NCBI GenBank assembly: GCA_905181865.1
Contig: CAJIZG010000001.1
Coordinates: forward strand, 310,001-374,000
Source of the DNA: Urechidicola croceus
Lineage (GTDB): Bacteria > Bacteroidota > Bacteroidia > Flavobacteriales > Flavobacteriaceae
Length of the DNA stretch: 64,000 nt
Reading direction: 5' to 3'
The notes under the pieces were generated by a model. It did not search any database and was not told where the DNA came from. It was given only the letters and a program-made list of their open reading frames with translations. The translations under genes and the position numbers were made by a program. Of the stretch, positions 53,188-62,259 are shown one piece after another (position 1 is the stretch's first letter; every line of letters starts with the position of its first letter).

Positions 53188-54417
53188 TTAATCTCCTCTT
53201 AAGGCATCTATAGGTTTTATTCTAGCGGCTCTTTGTGCAGGTATAAATCCTGCGATTGTGCCTGCCAATATTAGTACAATAGTTGCTCCAACAACTACAT
53301 AATTTTCTACGCTAGGATTTACAATAAAATATTTTTCCAATCCATCACCAATCATCCTTAACACGGTTGTTCCAACTAGCAAACCAACATATCCTGATAT
53401 TGTTGTAATAAATATTGATTCTAACATGATCATCCCAATAATTGATTTAGGAGTTGCTCCTAATGCTTTTCTTACTCCTAACTCAACGGTTCTTTCCTTT
53501 ACGATATAAACCATTATGTTACTGATTCCAATAACCCCGGCCAATAAAGTCCCAATACCAATTATTAATATCCCAATATTTAGCCCAAACATCATACTAG
53601 AAACCTGCCGATTCCCTTCAGCATAATTTTGAACTCTAATGGCTCTTTGATCGTTTGGAGCTACGTTATGTTTTTCCTTTAAATCCCGTTCTAATGTATT
53701 TCCAAATGCAATAGCCTCATCTACACTCATTTTTGGATTATACGTCAGGCCAAAACCTTCAACATTATCAGAATTTCCATATATTTTTTGAAAACCTGTA
53801 AAAGGTGTATAAATTACGCGCTCTTCCCGATCTCCTCCAATATCTGAGAAAGTTCCAATAATTTTATAAGAAATACCGCCCAGAAAAATATCTTTTCCTA
53901 GTCCACTTCTTTCGCCGAATAAATCTTTTTCTACCAATCTACCAATACAAATAACTTTTGATCTATTATGTACATCTCTTGTATTGATATATCTACCCGA
54001 CTCTATCTCTGCCGACTGTAACACTTGATAACTTGGATAAACGGCTCTAACACTATAGCTGTTCTGTTTTCCTTTATAAACGCCTTGAAGTTGTCTTGTC
54101 ATCGTTGGACTAATCCCCAGCATTTTATCTTCATAGTTCTTAGTCAGATACGATAAGTCATCATTTTTTAATCTTATCCTTCTCCCACTTTGCAAGCCTT
54201 TATAAGGTTTGGTAGTTTTCCCTCCATAGATATAGATGGATAACATAGAATTCCTTGCAAACTCTCTTTCGAACGTATGTAACAATCCATTCCCAACGCC
54301 AAATAGTAAGGTGAATAATAATATTGCAAACGCAATCGTAAACCCAGACAGAACAGTTCTTAACTTATTCTTTCTAATGGTTTCAAAGATTTCTATCCAA
54401 CGATCTAAATCAAACAT
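53188..54417 (-). CDS. MacB-type ABC transporter permease, first subunit
   Basis: A 409-residue paralogue of the next gene, with the same N-terminal segment (LSGFTIAFAILLFTLLFGVG), periplasmic domain and FtsX motifs (VKERTVELGVRKALGATPKS, IPAQRAARIKPIDALRGD). It is 5 bp downstream of the ATPase gene. Two non-identical half-permeases instead of a fused MacB homodimer is common in Bacteroidota. Confidence 0.9.
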   Translation of the reverse strand: MFDLDRWIEIFETIRKNKLRTVLSGFTIAFAILLFTLLFGVGNGLLHTFEREFARNSMLSIYIYGGKTTKPYKGLQSGRRIRLKNDDLSYLTKNYEDKMLGISPTMTRQLQGVYKGKQNSYSVRAVYPSYQVLQSAEIESGRYINTRDVHNRSKVICIGRLVEKDLFGERSGLGKDIFLGGISYKIIGTFSDIGGDREERVIYTPFTGFQKIYGNSDNVEGFGLTYNPKMSVDEAIAFGNTLERDLKEKHNVAPNDQRAIRVQNYAEGNRQVSSMMFGLNIGILIIGIGTLLAGVIGISNIMVYIVKERTVELGVRKALGATPKSIIGMIMLESIFITTISGYVGLLVGTTVLRMIGDGLEKYFIVNPSVENYVVVGATIVLILAGTIAGFIPAQRAARIKPIDALRGD

Positions 54418-54421
54418 ATAT

Positions 54422-55114
54422 TTATATGGTTACCGCTTTTTTTGTTTTCTCATCACTAATAATGACGCCATCTTTTAATCGAACTATTCTTTCTGATTGC
54501 TCTGCAATTTCTTCCTCATGCGTAATCACAAAAACTGTCATTCCTTCCCTATTAATTTCCTTTAGCAATTCCATTACAGAATCGGAAGTTACCGAGTCAA
54601 GTGCTCCTGTAGGCTCATCTGCTAAAACCACTTTCGGTTCTGTCACCAGCGCTCTAGCAATTGCTACTCGTTGTTTTTGTCCACCTGAAAGTTCATTAGG
54701 AAGATGATTTGCCCAATCCTTTAAACCAACTTTATCCAAATATTCCATCGCTGTAACTAATCTTTCCTTGCGCCCTACTCCTTTATAATACAAGGGCAAC
54801 GCAACATTTTCTACTGCTGTTTTATACGAAATCAAATTAAACGATTGAAAAACAAAACCTAAAAATTTATTTCTTAAATTCGCGGCCTTTGTCTCATCCA
54901 ATTCTTTGATTTCTTGACCATTTAAAATATAAACTCCTTCATCATGCGTATCCAATAATCCAACAATGTTAAGCAACGTCGACTTCCCAGAACCCGAAGA
55001 GCCCATAATAGAAACAAATTCTCCTTCTTTAATATGTAAATTTAATCCTTTTAATACGTGTAATGAATCCTTACCCATAGGGTAAGACTTATGTAAGTTC
55101 TTAATTTGAATCAT
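54422..55114 (-). CDS. ABC transporter ATPase of the MacB/LolD class
   Basis: A 230-residue ATPase: Walker [14 protein letters not shown] (~37-49), Q-loop FVFQSFNLIS, signature ELSGGQKQRVAIARAL (~141-156), Walker B VVLADEPTGALDS (~160-172), H-loop VFVITHEEE. It drives the two FtsX-type permeases that follow. It is the first gene of the operon and is divergent from the DCC protein gene. Confidence 0.92.
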   Translation of the reverse strand: MIQIKNLHKSYPMGKDSLHVLKGLNLHIKEGEFVSIMGSSGSGKSTLLNIVGLLDTHDEGVYILNGQEIKELDETKAANLRNKFLGFVFQSFNLISYKTAVENVALPLYYKGVGRKERLVTAMEYLDKVGLKDWANHLPNELSGGQKQRVAIARALVTEPKVVLADEPTGALDSVTSDSVMELLKEINREGMTVFVITHEEEIAEQSERIVRLKDGVIISDEKTKKAVTI

Positions 55115-55199
55115 TTAACTAGAATTTTTAGTCAAAATAGCAATTACATAAATGTAAATTACTAAGATTATGTTAAAAGACAAATTGAATTTGATTGTG

Positions 55200-55207
55200 T
55201 AACTTTG
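55200..55207 (+). promoter_or_regulatory. -7 box almost touching the GTG start of the DCC gene
   Basis: TAACTTTG fits TAnnTTTG and ends only 4 bp before the GTG at 55212, which predicts a leaderless transcript. Confidence 0.55.
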
Positions 55208-55211
55208 TACC

Positions 55212-55622
55212 GTGAAAAACTATGTACAAGAACCATTAATTTTATTTGATGGCGTATGCAACTTATGCAATTCGTCAGTCCATTTTATTATCAAATATGA
55301 TACCAATTCTCAATTTAAATTTGCTTCTTTACAATCAGACGCTGCAAAAGAAATTTTGTTACAAAAAAAAGAACGAAATAATCAATTAAATTCTATCATA
55401 CTGATATACAACGGTATTTTTTTTTATAAATCGTCCGCAATACTTGAAATATGCTCAATTTTGGGAGGAGTATTCAACATAGCCAAAATATTTTATATTA
55501 TTCCAAGAGTGGTAAGAGATCAACTGTATGATCTTATTGCAAAGAGAAGATATCGTTGGTTCGGTAAAAGAAAACATTGTTTGATACCGACAGCTGCATT
55601 AAAAAGTAGATTTATTAGTTAG
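55212..55622 (+). CDS. Thiol-disulfide oxidoreductase, DCC family
   Basis: A 136-residue protein started at GTG 55212 (MKNYVQEPLILFDGVCNLCN). The family signature DGVCNLCNSSVHF (~13-25) holds a CxxC, and KFASLQSDAAKEIL plus YDLIAKRRYRWFGKR match DCC proteins. They are thioredoxin-like and of unknown target. The 3' end overlaps 24 bp of the sulfurtransferase pseudogene on the other strand. Confidence 0.88.
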   Translation: MKNYVQEPLILFDGVCNLCNSSVHFIIKYDTNSQFKFASLQSDAAKEILLQKKERNNQLNSIILIYNGIFFYKSSAILEICSILGGVFNIAKIFYIIPRVVRDQLYDLIAKRRYRWFGKRKHCLIPTAALKSRFIS

Positions 55623-56460
55623 CCAAGTGCAACCGGTAGTTCTTCCAAACTCCCCCCACTCTGTCCAAGAACCGTCGTAGATTGCCTTAGAATTAATTCC
55701 GGCAACCTCCGCATCCAATACTAAAATACACGCTGTTATTCCCGAACCACATGAGAAAAATAAAATTATTTTCGGAGTATTTCGGAAAAATTTCTTTTAA
55801 TACTTCTCTAGATTTCATTTGCACACCATTTAATAAAGTAGTATAAGGCAAACTTTTAGAATTCTGTATATGTCCACTTCGCAATCCTTCTGTGGGCTCT
55901 GAAATAGTGCCTAAATACCTGTGATATGATCTTGCATCCAAAATAACCTTCTTACTATCTTTAATAGCATTTAAAATACTGGTATAATCATAAATTAATC
56001 CCGAAGTATAATTTGCGGTAAAACTTCCTTTTTTAAAAGCAATAGCAAAAGAATTTTGAACCGGATAGCCTAATTCTAGCCAAAGAGGCAATCCTCCATC
56101 CAATATTGCTACATTATGAAAACCCATCGTTTTGAACATCCATCAAACTCTGGGAGTAGAATAATATCCATATTGATCGTACACAACAATCGCACTGTTA
56201 TTATTCACGCCTAATTCCCTCGCTTTTTCTTCAAATTCTTCAATATTCAACATTGTATTGGGAAATGGAGCCTCTATTTTTGAAAACACCTTTTTTATAT
56301 CAAGAAATCGTGCGTTCTTTATAGATAAATTCTGATCGACTTTATTCTCATCATCAACGGCTCTTTTTATGGTAGCATGAATCACAATAAGATTCTTGCA
56401 AGATCCATTATCATTTAACCACGTTACTGAGACTATTGGATGTGTCAATTTTATCATCAT
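55599..56460 (-). pseudogene. Rhodanese-type sulfurtransferase, disrupted
   Basis: From ATG 56460 the frame reads MIKLTHPIVSVTWLNDNGSC to YYSTPRV, then TGA at 56143-56145 where Trp is expected (RVWWMFK), and continues in phase (MFKTMGFHNVAILDGGLPLW; KVILDARSYHRYLGTISEPT). Near 55790 the frame shifts; the catalytic loop SCGSGITACILVLDAEVAG and YDGSWTEWGEFG lie in another frame, ending at 55599. Two-domain 3-mercaptopyruvate or thiosulfate sulfurtransferases are of this size. Two lesions show loss of function. Confidence 0.88.
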
Positions 56461-56467
56461 TCAATTC

Positions 56468-57772
56468 TTAAGGCATTTCATAATTGTCATCCCAACTCTT
56501 AGCATAAGGGTCTCCTAATTTCCCAACAGATTTCGCCACTAACATAGCAACTGCTGCATCACCTGTTACGTTCACCATGGTTCTGCACATATCTAAAGGT
56601 CTATCAACGGCAAAAATTAGTGCCAATCCTGCTTCGGGTATTCCAGCATATCCCAGAACACCAACCAACATAACCATTCCGGCCCCTGGAACTGCCGCCG
56701 AACCGATCGAAGCCAATGTAGCAGTTGCTATAATTCCTAATTGAGTAGAAAAATCTAAATCCATACCAAATGCCTGAGCAATAAATACAGCTGCTACCGC
56801 TTGATACAAACTTGTTCCGTCCATATTAATAGTCGCGCCTATTGGTAGCACAAAACTGGCTACTTCTTCTTCTACACCTAAATGCTCTGTTACTCTTTCC
56901 ATAGTAACTGGTAGGGTTGCAGCACTAGAACTCGTAGAAAACGCTAACAATTGGGCAGGTGAAATACCTCTCATAAAAAACATAGGTTTCTTTTTGGTAA
57001 ATACTGCTACAATTAGAACATATATACTTATCATGAGCAGAAGTCCAAACACTACCGTTATTGCATACCATCCTAAAGCCTTAAAGAGATCTAAACTTGG
57101 AGATTCAACAATGAGTGCTGCTAACAATGCGAAAACTCCATAAGGCGCGGCCAACATTATTAAATCAACCATTTTTAATATCACTTCATTAAACCCATCA
57201 AAAAAGTTTTTTACTGTTTTTCCCTTTTCCTCAGGGATCAATATCAATGCGATACCAAAAAAAACTGCAAAAAATATAATTTGCAACATATTTCTATTAC
57301 TTGTTGCCGCACTAAAAATATTCTCTGGAACTATATCTTCCAATGCTTGTAGAGGCCCCGTATCTTTTTGAATTTTAGCCTCTGCTTTATATTTTTCTGT
57401 ATTTCCGCTATAATTCTCTACCATTTCTAATCGTGTAGATTCATTTATAGATTGACCTGGGTTCACAAAATTAACAAGGGTTAAACCTATAGTAACTGCA
57501 ATTATTGTCGTGCCAATATAAATACCAATTGTTTTACCACCCATTTGGGAGAGTTTAGATATATCCTTTAAATCGGATACACCCTTTATCAAAGCCGCTA
57601 ATATTAATGGAATGGCAATCAGCTTTAATGAATTGATAAATATTTTTCCAAAAGGTTTTATCCAATCTTGAATAATCTCTTTTCCTCCTTCAAAATATGT
57701 AAACAAGAGCCCTATTAAAACTCCGAATACCATTCCTAATAATATTTTCCAGTATAAGGCTAATTTTTTCAT
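56468..57772 (-). CDS. Dicarboxylate/amino acid:cation symporter (DAACS family)
   Basis: A 434-residue transporter. The serine-rich re-entrant loop AFSTSSSAATLPVT (~281-294) and LPIGATINMDGTSLYQAVAA (~313-332) are diagnostic of the GltP/DctA family, with eight membrane segments. It takes up glutamate, aspartate or C4-dicarboxylates with Na+ or H+. An extra soluble loop (~125-150) separates two segments. It ends 8 bp before the sulfurtransferase pseudogene and may be co-transcribed with it. Confidence 0.93.
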   Translation of the reverse strand: MKKLALYWKILLGMVFGVLIGLLFTYFEGGKEIIQDWIKPFGKIFINSLKLIAIPLILAALIKGVSDLKDISKLSQMGGKTIGIYIGTTIIAVTIGLTLVNFVNPGQSINESTRLEMVENYSGNTEKYKAEAKIQKDTGPLQALEDIVPENIFSAATSNRNMLQIIFFAVFFGIALILIPEEKGKTVKNFFDGFNEVILKMVDLIMLAAPYGVFALLAALIVESPSLDLFKALGWYAITVVFGLLLMISIYVLIVAVFTKKKPMFFMRGISPAQLLAFSTSSSAATLPVTMERVTEHLGVEEEVASFVLPIGATINMDGTSLYQAVAAVFIAQAFGMDLDFSTQLGIIATATLASIGSAAVPGAGMVMLVGVLGYAGIPEAGLALIFAVDRPLDMCRTMVNVTGDAAVAMLVAKSVGKLGDPYAKSWDDNYEMP

Positions 57773-57886
57773 ATAAATAAAGTTAAATTTAAAAATTGAA
57801 AGTTAGCAAAATTATCAATCTTATAAGTCAAAAAAAAGGATTCTAAAAAAGTTTAATCAATTGGGCAGTAAATTTAATTGAAATTG

Positions 57887-57894
57887 TATTTTTG
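57887..57894 (+). promoter_or_regulatory. -7 box for the DUF6787 gene
   Basis: TATTTTTG fits TAnnTTTG, 17 bp upstream of ATG 57912; TTGGG at 57861 is at a suitable distance for the -33 element. Confidence 0.6.
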
Positions 57895-57911
57895 CGCCAC
57901 AACTTTTTAAA

Positions 57912-58223
57912 ATGGAAAAATTAAAACAACGTTGGGGGTTATCTTCTAACTGGCAAATTATAGCAATTATCATTGTATTCTCAATAAATGGTTCTTTTGC
58001 TGCTAAAGTCGCTGGGCCAGTGACCAATTTCTTTGGCTTAAATGCTCAGACCACAGAACCTTACGCTCTTTACTTAGTTTTAAGAATTTTACTTATGTTT
58101 CCTATTTACCAACTCACACTTCCGCTGGTAGGATGGGTTTTTGGTCAATTTAATTTTTTCTGGAATTTTGAAAAGAAAATGTTAAGAAGAATGGGGCTTA
58201 AGCGTTTTTTTCCTGAAGACTAA
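57912..58223 (+). CDS. Small membrane protein of the DUF6787 type
   Basis: A 103-residue protein starting MEKLKQRWGLSSNWQIIAII. Two to three hydrophobic segments (IIAIIIVFSINGSFAAKVAG; LVLRILLMFPIYQLTLPLVG) and the closing FGQFNFFWNFEKKMLRRMG are typical of a small protein conserved in flavobacteria that I associate with DUF6787. Function unknown. Confidence 0.8.
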   Translation: MEKLKQRWGLSSNWQIIAIIIVFSINGSFAAKVAGPVTNFFGLNAQTTEPYALYLVLRILLMFPIYQLTLPLVGWVFGQFNFFWNFEKKMLRRMGLKRFFPED

Positions 58224-58370
58224 TAGTTTCTTTCAAAATAGCCGCTCGTAAATCCAACAGAATTTAAAAGTTGGCAATATTTCTGTTCCTAAAAAACCTA
58301 CTTCTTCTGGAAAAAATAGTACACTAGTTACTTTTGAAAAATTCCCTTTGTATATCTTTAAACTAAACCA

Positions 58371-58391
58371 CTATGGACTAAAGTACCATAG
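58371..58391 (-). repeat. Hairpin at one end of the IS200/IS605-like remnant
   Basis: CTATGG (58371-58376) pairs with CCATAG (58386-58391) around ACTAAAGTA. The location just outside the transposase remnant suits the sub-terminal palindrome recognised by Y1 transposases. Confidence 0.5.
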
Positions 58392-58425
58392 GTTTCTAAA
58401 TCTGACTAAAGTAAGCTGTAGGTTA

Positions 58426-58856
58426 TTACTGAAATATAAAAGCGTCTGTATCATTATTTAACTTTCGATGATGTTCCAAATAATCATGTACCATCTTATC
58501 AGCACTATTTCCTGGACGCCAACAACCAAAGCATATTACCCAAAAATGTCACCCTCAATATCTATTTGGGATTTTGGGAAATTATGCTGTAATCTCCAAG
58601 AACTTCTTCCTCTTAATTTCTTCACTATACTGCTTATATCCTGTGATGGTACATACTCCAAATACATATGAACATGATCTTTACTAACAATACCTTCTAA
58701 TATATTAATCCCTTCTACATCATATATTTGTATAAGAATTACTCTAAATACTTTCTCAATACCCCCTTCTAATACTAAATATCAGTATTTTGTACTCCAC
58801 ACTATATGGACGGTCAACCTCGATAAGGTATGACCTTTTACTCTTTGATCTAACAT
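58426..58856 (-). pseudogene. IS200/IS605-family Y1 transposase (TnpA), degraded
   Basis: From ATG 58856: MLDQRVKGHTLSRLTVHIVW, a TGA, YLVLEGGIEKVFRVIL, then VSKDHVHMYLEYVPSQDISS with the HUH motif (HVH), VKKLRGRSSWRLQHNFPKSQ and DIEGDIFG, a TAA, and after a frame change GNSADKMVHDYLEHHRK (the helix that normally holds the catalytic Tyr region). Two stops and a frameshift make it inactive. It is a relic of a small single-strand transposon. Confidence 0.85.
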
Positions 58857-58912
58857 AGCCCAAAGATGAAAATTTTTATAAACTAAAGCGATATCCACTA
58901 AAGCACGCAGTT

Positions 58913-59052
58913 TCAACTACTTTTGAGACCAATAAAATATGCAATTAAAGGCGCACAAATCCCATCCCCCCTATACTAGAAAAAATAAAAAATAACATAC
59001 CAACAGCATCTAGTAAAACGCTAGTAACTAATTTTTTATATGTAGAGCACAT
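58913..59052 (-). pseudogene. Remnant of a small membrane protein gene
   Basis: From ATG 59052 the frame reads MCSTYKKLVTSVLLDAVGML and FFIFSSIGG, then the phase is lost; another frame gives APLIAYFIGLKSS to a TGA at 58913. The two pieces recall a flavobacterial membrane protein of the pattern KKLITSxLLDAxGM...WAPLxAY. It is the upstream neighbour of the transposase relic. Confidence 0.45.
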
Positions 59053-59075
59053 TTAAAAGAAACCTTTGAATGACA

Positions 59076-59720
59076 CTATTCTTTCTTCAACTTATCTTTA
59101 TATTGTTTCAAAAATTTTTCTAGTTTAGGATTTATTACAACCCTACAATAACCTTGATTTCTATTATTTACAAAATAGTTCTGATGATAATCTTCGGCAG
59201 GATAGTAATTACTGAATTTTGTAACCTCAGTTACAATTTTATTTTCAAAAACGTTTGCCTCGTTTAAAGCGTCAATCATCTTATTCGCAGTCGACTGTTG
59301 TTTGACATTGTGAAAAAAGACAGCTGAACGATATTGCGTTCCAACATCAGCGCCTTGACGATTTAATGTAGTCGGGTCATGCGTATTAAAAAATACGTCT
59401 AATAATGTGCTAAAATCAATTATTTTTGCATCAAAACCAATATGAATAACTTCGGCGTGCCCAGTATTTCCTGTAGTTACTTCTTTGTAAGTTGGATTCT
59501 TAACATGACCACCAGAATATCCTGATTCCACACTCACTATTCCTTCTAATTGATCAAAAATCACCTCAGTACACCAAAAACATCCATTTCCAAATGTTAT
59601 ATACTCTATACTTGTATTTGTCTTTTTAGTATCCATTTTAACTAAATTTTGTTTTTTTTGGGCCTGTGAATTACACGATACTATAACTAAGCCTAATATA
59701 ATTAATTCTTTAATCCTCAT
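59076..59720 (-). CDS. msrA: Peptide-methionine (S)-S-oxide reductase, lipoprotein form
   Basis: A 214-residue protein with a lipoprotein signal (MRIKELIILGLVIVSC, Cys16). The MsrA domain has GNGCFWCTE (catalytic Cys47), SGYSGGHVKNPTYKEV, THDPTTLNRQGADVGTQYRS and EDYHQNYFVNN. It repairs oxidised methionine in periplasmic or surface proteins. It is a stand-alone gene in the pseudogene-rich stretch. Confidence 0.94.
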   Translation of the reverse strand: MRIKELIILGLVIVSCNSQAQKKQNLVKMDTKKTNTSIEYITFGNGCFWCTEVIFDQLEGIVSVESGYSGGHVKNPTYKEVTTGNTGHAEVIHIGFDAKIIDFSTLLDVFFNTHDPTTLNRQGADVGTQYRSAVFFHNVKQQSTANKMIDALNEANVFENKIVTEVTKFSNYYPAEDYHQNYFVNNRNQGYCRVVINPKLEKFLKQYKDKLKKE

Positions 59721-60368
59721 TTTCTAATATTTATTCATAAAGTCGAAAATATTTCGAAATAATTACAAATCTAAAAAATAATCATTGGTACAACTACTTG
59801 TTGTAATAAAATAAATTCCACTTCATTTTTTTTATAAAAAAAACTAGAAGTAACAATGCAATTAAAATCTTCTTTTTTCGGGTATATACTCTCTATTTAG
59901 AGCCTTCTCTCTTTTTCTCAAAAAAAAATCCTCAACATTTTTTTGATTATGCCTGATGATATTAGCGGGATCAGAGCAACTTGGGCTAATTTAAAAACAG
60001 TCCTTACAGCCAGTTTAAACAAAGTGGACATGAAGTTGGAAGTAATACACTGTTTATTGCGCATTGATCACATGTTATTGAACGAAATTCAATTAAGCAA
60101 CATCCGGAACATGTCGCTCATCTTATTCTCACTTTTTTAAAAATATTAAATAGTGATTATACAGAACCCATATGGGCTATATATCACTTCCGTTGAATGG
60201 ATCATCTCTCTTTCGTATTTTCATAGCTAGGGAAAAAGCCAGATTATTTTATCTCAGTATTGGATACGTTGAGAATGTTTAGATCTGGAGATTATAAAAT
60301 AGTTTGGCGTTTAAAAATTACAAAGTGGTATCACATTTCAATCGGAAAAATAAACTTATTTTTGTTTT
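59721..60368. other. Degenerate region of about 650 bp, former coding DNA
   Basis: No intact gene is seen. On the plus strand a frame from ATG 59856 starts with a signal-like MQLKSSFFGYILSI, then TAG, then SLLSFSQKKILNIFLIMPDD, reminiscent of a secreted sulfatase start (xPNIxFIMxDD). From 59999 a different frame gives SPYSQFKQSGHEVGSNTLFI, AH, TGA, SHVIERNSIKQHPEHVAHLI. A third piece near 60229 reads LGKKPDYFISVLDTLRMFRS. These look like overlapping relics of more than one gene; products are not identified. Confidence 0.45.
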
Positions 60369-61475
60369 ATGATTACAGCGGAACAGTTAAAAAATATTAC
60401 TAAAAGAATTGATAAACTAAGAGGATACTTAGCTATTGATAAAAAATTAATGGAAATTGTAAATGAAGAAGAAAAGACTATAAGTCCTAATTTTTGGAAT
60501 AATCCAAAAGAGGCTGAAGCCTTTATGAAGGTGCTTAGAGGGAAAAAAAAATGGGTAGATGAGTACAGCAATGTTTCCACTTACAGAGATGATTTAGAAG
60601 TTCTTTTAGAATTCTATAAAGATGAACTTGCTACTTCGAAAGAAGTTATTGAGCAACATGACAAGACCGTTATATTATTAGAGAACATTGAGTTTAGAAA
60701 TATGCTTTCCGAAGAAGGTGACAATTTAAGTGCCGTTCTTCAAATTACGGCAGGAGCAGGTGGAACCGAAAGTTGTGATTGGGCTGAAATGCTACTTAGA
60801 ATGTATATAATGTGGAGTGAAAAACAAGGTTTTAAAGTTAGAGAACTTAACTATCAGTCTGGCGATGTGGCCGGAATTAAAACTGCAACGATAGAAATTG
60901 AGGGTGATTTTGCATTTGGTTATTTAAAAGGCGAGAATGGTGTTCACAGACTAGTTCGAATTTCTCCATTTGATAGCAACGCCAAAAGACATACTAGTTT
61001 TGCTTCAGTATATGTTTACCCTTTGGTTGATGACAGTATAGAAATTAAAATAAACCCAGCCGATATTGAAATAGTAACCTCGAGGTCTAGTGGTGCTGGA
61101 GGGCAAAATGTGAATAAAGTGGAGACAAAAGTACAACTTACTCATAAACCTTCTGGGATTAAAATTCAATGTTCAGAAACTAGGTCACAACACGAAAACA
61201 GGGAGAGAGCCATGCAAATGTTAAAGTCTCAACTATATGAAATTGAATTGAAAAAGCGTCAGGAAGCCAGAAGTGACATTGAGGATGGGAAAATGAAAAT
61301 TGAATGGGGAAGTCAAATCAGAAATTACGTTATGCACCCCTATAAATTAGTTAAAGATGTGCGAACAAGTCATGAAACTGGTAACGTAGAATCCGTAATG
61401 AATGGTGAAATTGATGGTTTTCTAAAGGCCTTTTTAATGCTAAACGGACAAAAACAAGAAGAAAATGAACTCTAA
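60369..61475 (+). CDS. prfB: Peptide chain release factor 2
   Basis: A 368-residue release factor with SPF at 199-201 (RISPFDSN, stop-codon recognition of UGA/UAA) and GGQ at 244-246 ([13 protein letters not shown]). The site of the autoregulatory TGA in E. coli, after RGYL, reads RGYLAIDKK here with no stop, so the gene is made without frameshifting. The HAD gene overlaps its end by 11 bp. Confidence 0.96.
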   Translation: MITAEQLKNITKRIDKLRGYLAIDKKLMEIVNEEEKTISPNFWNNPKEAEAFMKVLRGKKKWVDEYSNVSTYRDDLEVLLEFYKDELATSKEVIEQHDKTVILLENIEFRNMLSEEGDNLSAVLQITAGAGGTESCDWAEMLLRMYIMWSEKQGFKVRELNYQSGDVAGIKTATIEIEGDFAFGYLKGENGVHRLVRISPFDSNAKRHTSFASVYVYPLVDDSIEIKINPADIEIVTSRSSGAGGQNVNKVETKVQLTHKPSGIKIQCSETRSQHENRERAMQMLKSQLYEIELKKRQEARSDIEDGKMKIEWGSQIRNYVMHPYKLVKDVRTSHETGNVESVMNGEIDGFLKAFLMLNGQKQEENEL

Positions 61476-62082
61476 AATAAAAACAATCATATTTGATCTA
61501 GGCGGGGTACTTGTAGATTGGGATCCTCAAAATTTGTATAAAAAAATATTTGAAAGCCAAGAAGAAATGAATTGGTTTCTAAACAATGTTTGCACTTCCG
61601 AATGGAATATAGAACAAGATGGTGGACGCACTATAAAAAAAGCTGTTCAATTAAAAACTCTCGAATTTCCTGACTTTAAAGAATATATTGAACTTTTTTA
61701 TGAACGCTGGGAAGAAATGTTCGCTGGAATAATTGAAGAAAATGTAGTTATTCAACAAAAACTAATTGCAAATAAAAATTACAGAGTTTATGCACTTACC
61801 AACTGGAGTGGAGAAAAATGGAATAAGGCGTTAGAATTATTTCCTTTTTTTAATGATTTTGAAGGTGTGGTAGTTTCAGGAATTGAAAACACAAGAAAAC
61901 CTTTCGATATAATTTATACGTTAATTTTAGATAGGTATCAAATTGATGCTGAAACGGCATTATTTATTGATGATAATCTTAATAACGTGAATGCAGCTAA
62001 AAAAAATGGGATACAAGCCATTCATTTTTCTGGAGAAAAAAAATTACACTTATTACTAAAAGATATTGGAATAATTTTATAA
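61465..62082 (+). CDS. HAD-superfamily hydrolase (epoxide hydrolase N-like/YihX type)
   Basis: A 205-residue HAD protein. [18 protein letters not shown] has the nucleophile Asp, [10 protein letters not shown] the second motif, and [19 protein letters not shown] the acidic motif IV. YihX-type phosphatases act on sugar phosphates such as glucose 1-phosphate. The ATG lies inside the end of prfB (11-bp overlap), so translation is coupled. Confidence 0.88.
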   Translation: MNSKIKTIIFDLGGVLVDWDPQNLYKKIFESQEEMNWFLNNVCTSEWNIEQDGGRTIKKAVQLKTLEFPDFKEYIELFYERWEEMFAGIIEENVVIQQKLIANKNYRVYALTNWSGEKWNKALELFPFFNDFEGVVVSGIENTRKPFDIIYTLILDRYQIDAETALFIDDNLNNVNAAKKNGIQAIHFSGEKKLHLLLKDIGIIL

Positions 62083-62196
62083 ATTTAGCCTAGATAAGAA
62101 AATAACTATTTCACAATGAATGGTGTTTTATTTTCCCTAAAAGGTATTTTTTTTTGTATAAATAGTATTTTAGTGTTAATTAAGCTGTATTTTAAT

Positions 62197-62204
62197 TATA
62201 TTTG
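62197..62204 (+). promoter_or_regulatory. -7 box for the outer-membrane receptor gene
   Basis: TATATTTG fits TAnnTTTG, 55 bp upstream of ATG 62260. Confidence 0.5.
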
Positions 62205-62259
62205 TCATCTATCTTCGAATTAACATTCGAAAAATAGTTAAGAAAATCTGCTATATTAA

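Noticed and set aside
50791-55114. Operon as a complete MacAB-TolC drug pump
   Set aside because: There is no outer-membrane channel gene in or next to the operon, so function and substrate remain open; kept as MacAB-like.
49819-56460. Stop-codon recoding (UGA as Trp or Sec) as an explanation for the interrupted genes
   Set aside because: The dehydrogenase has TAA, TGA and an indel, the sulfurtransferase TGA plus a frameshift, and the GIY-YIG gene TAG. Different stops and indels together indicate decay. Intact genes in the window end normally with all three stops.
59943-60140. 65-residue ORF as a real gene
   Set aside because: It mixes the phase of a secreted-protein start with out-of-phase reading of a second conserved-looking peptide; treated as part of a degenerate region.
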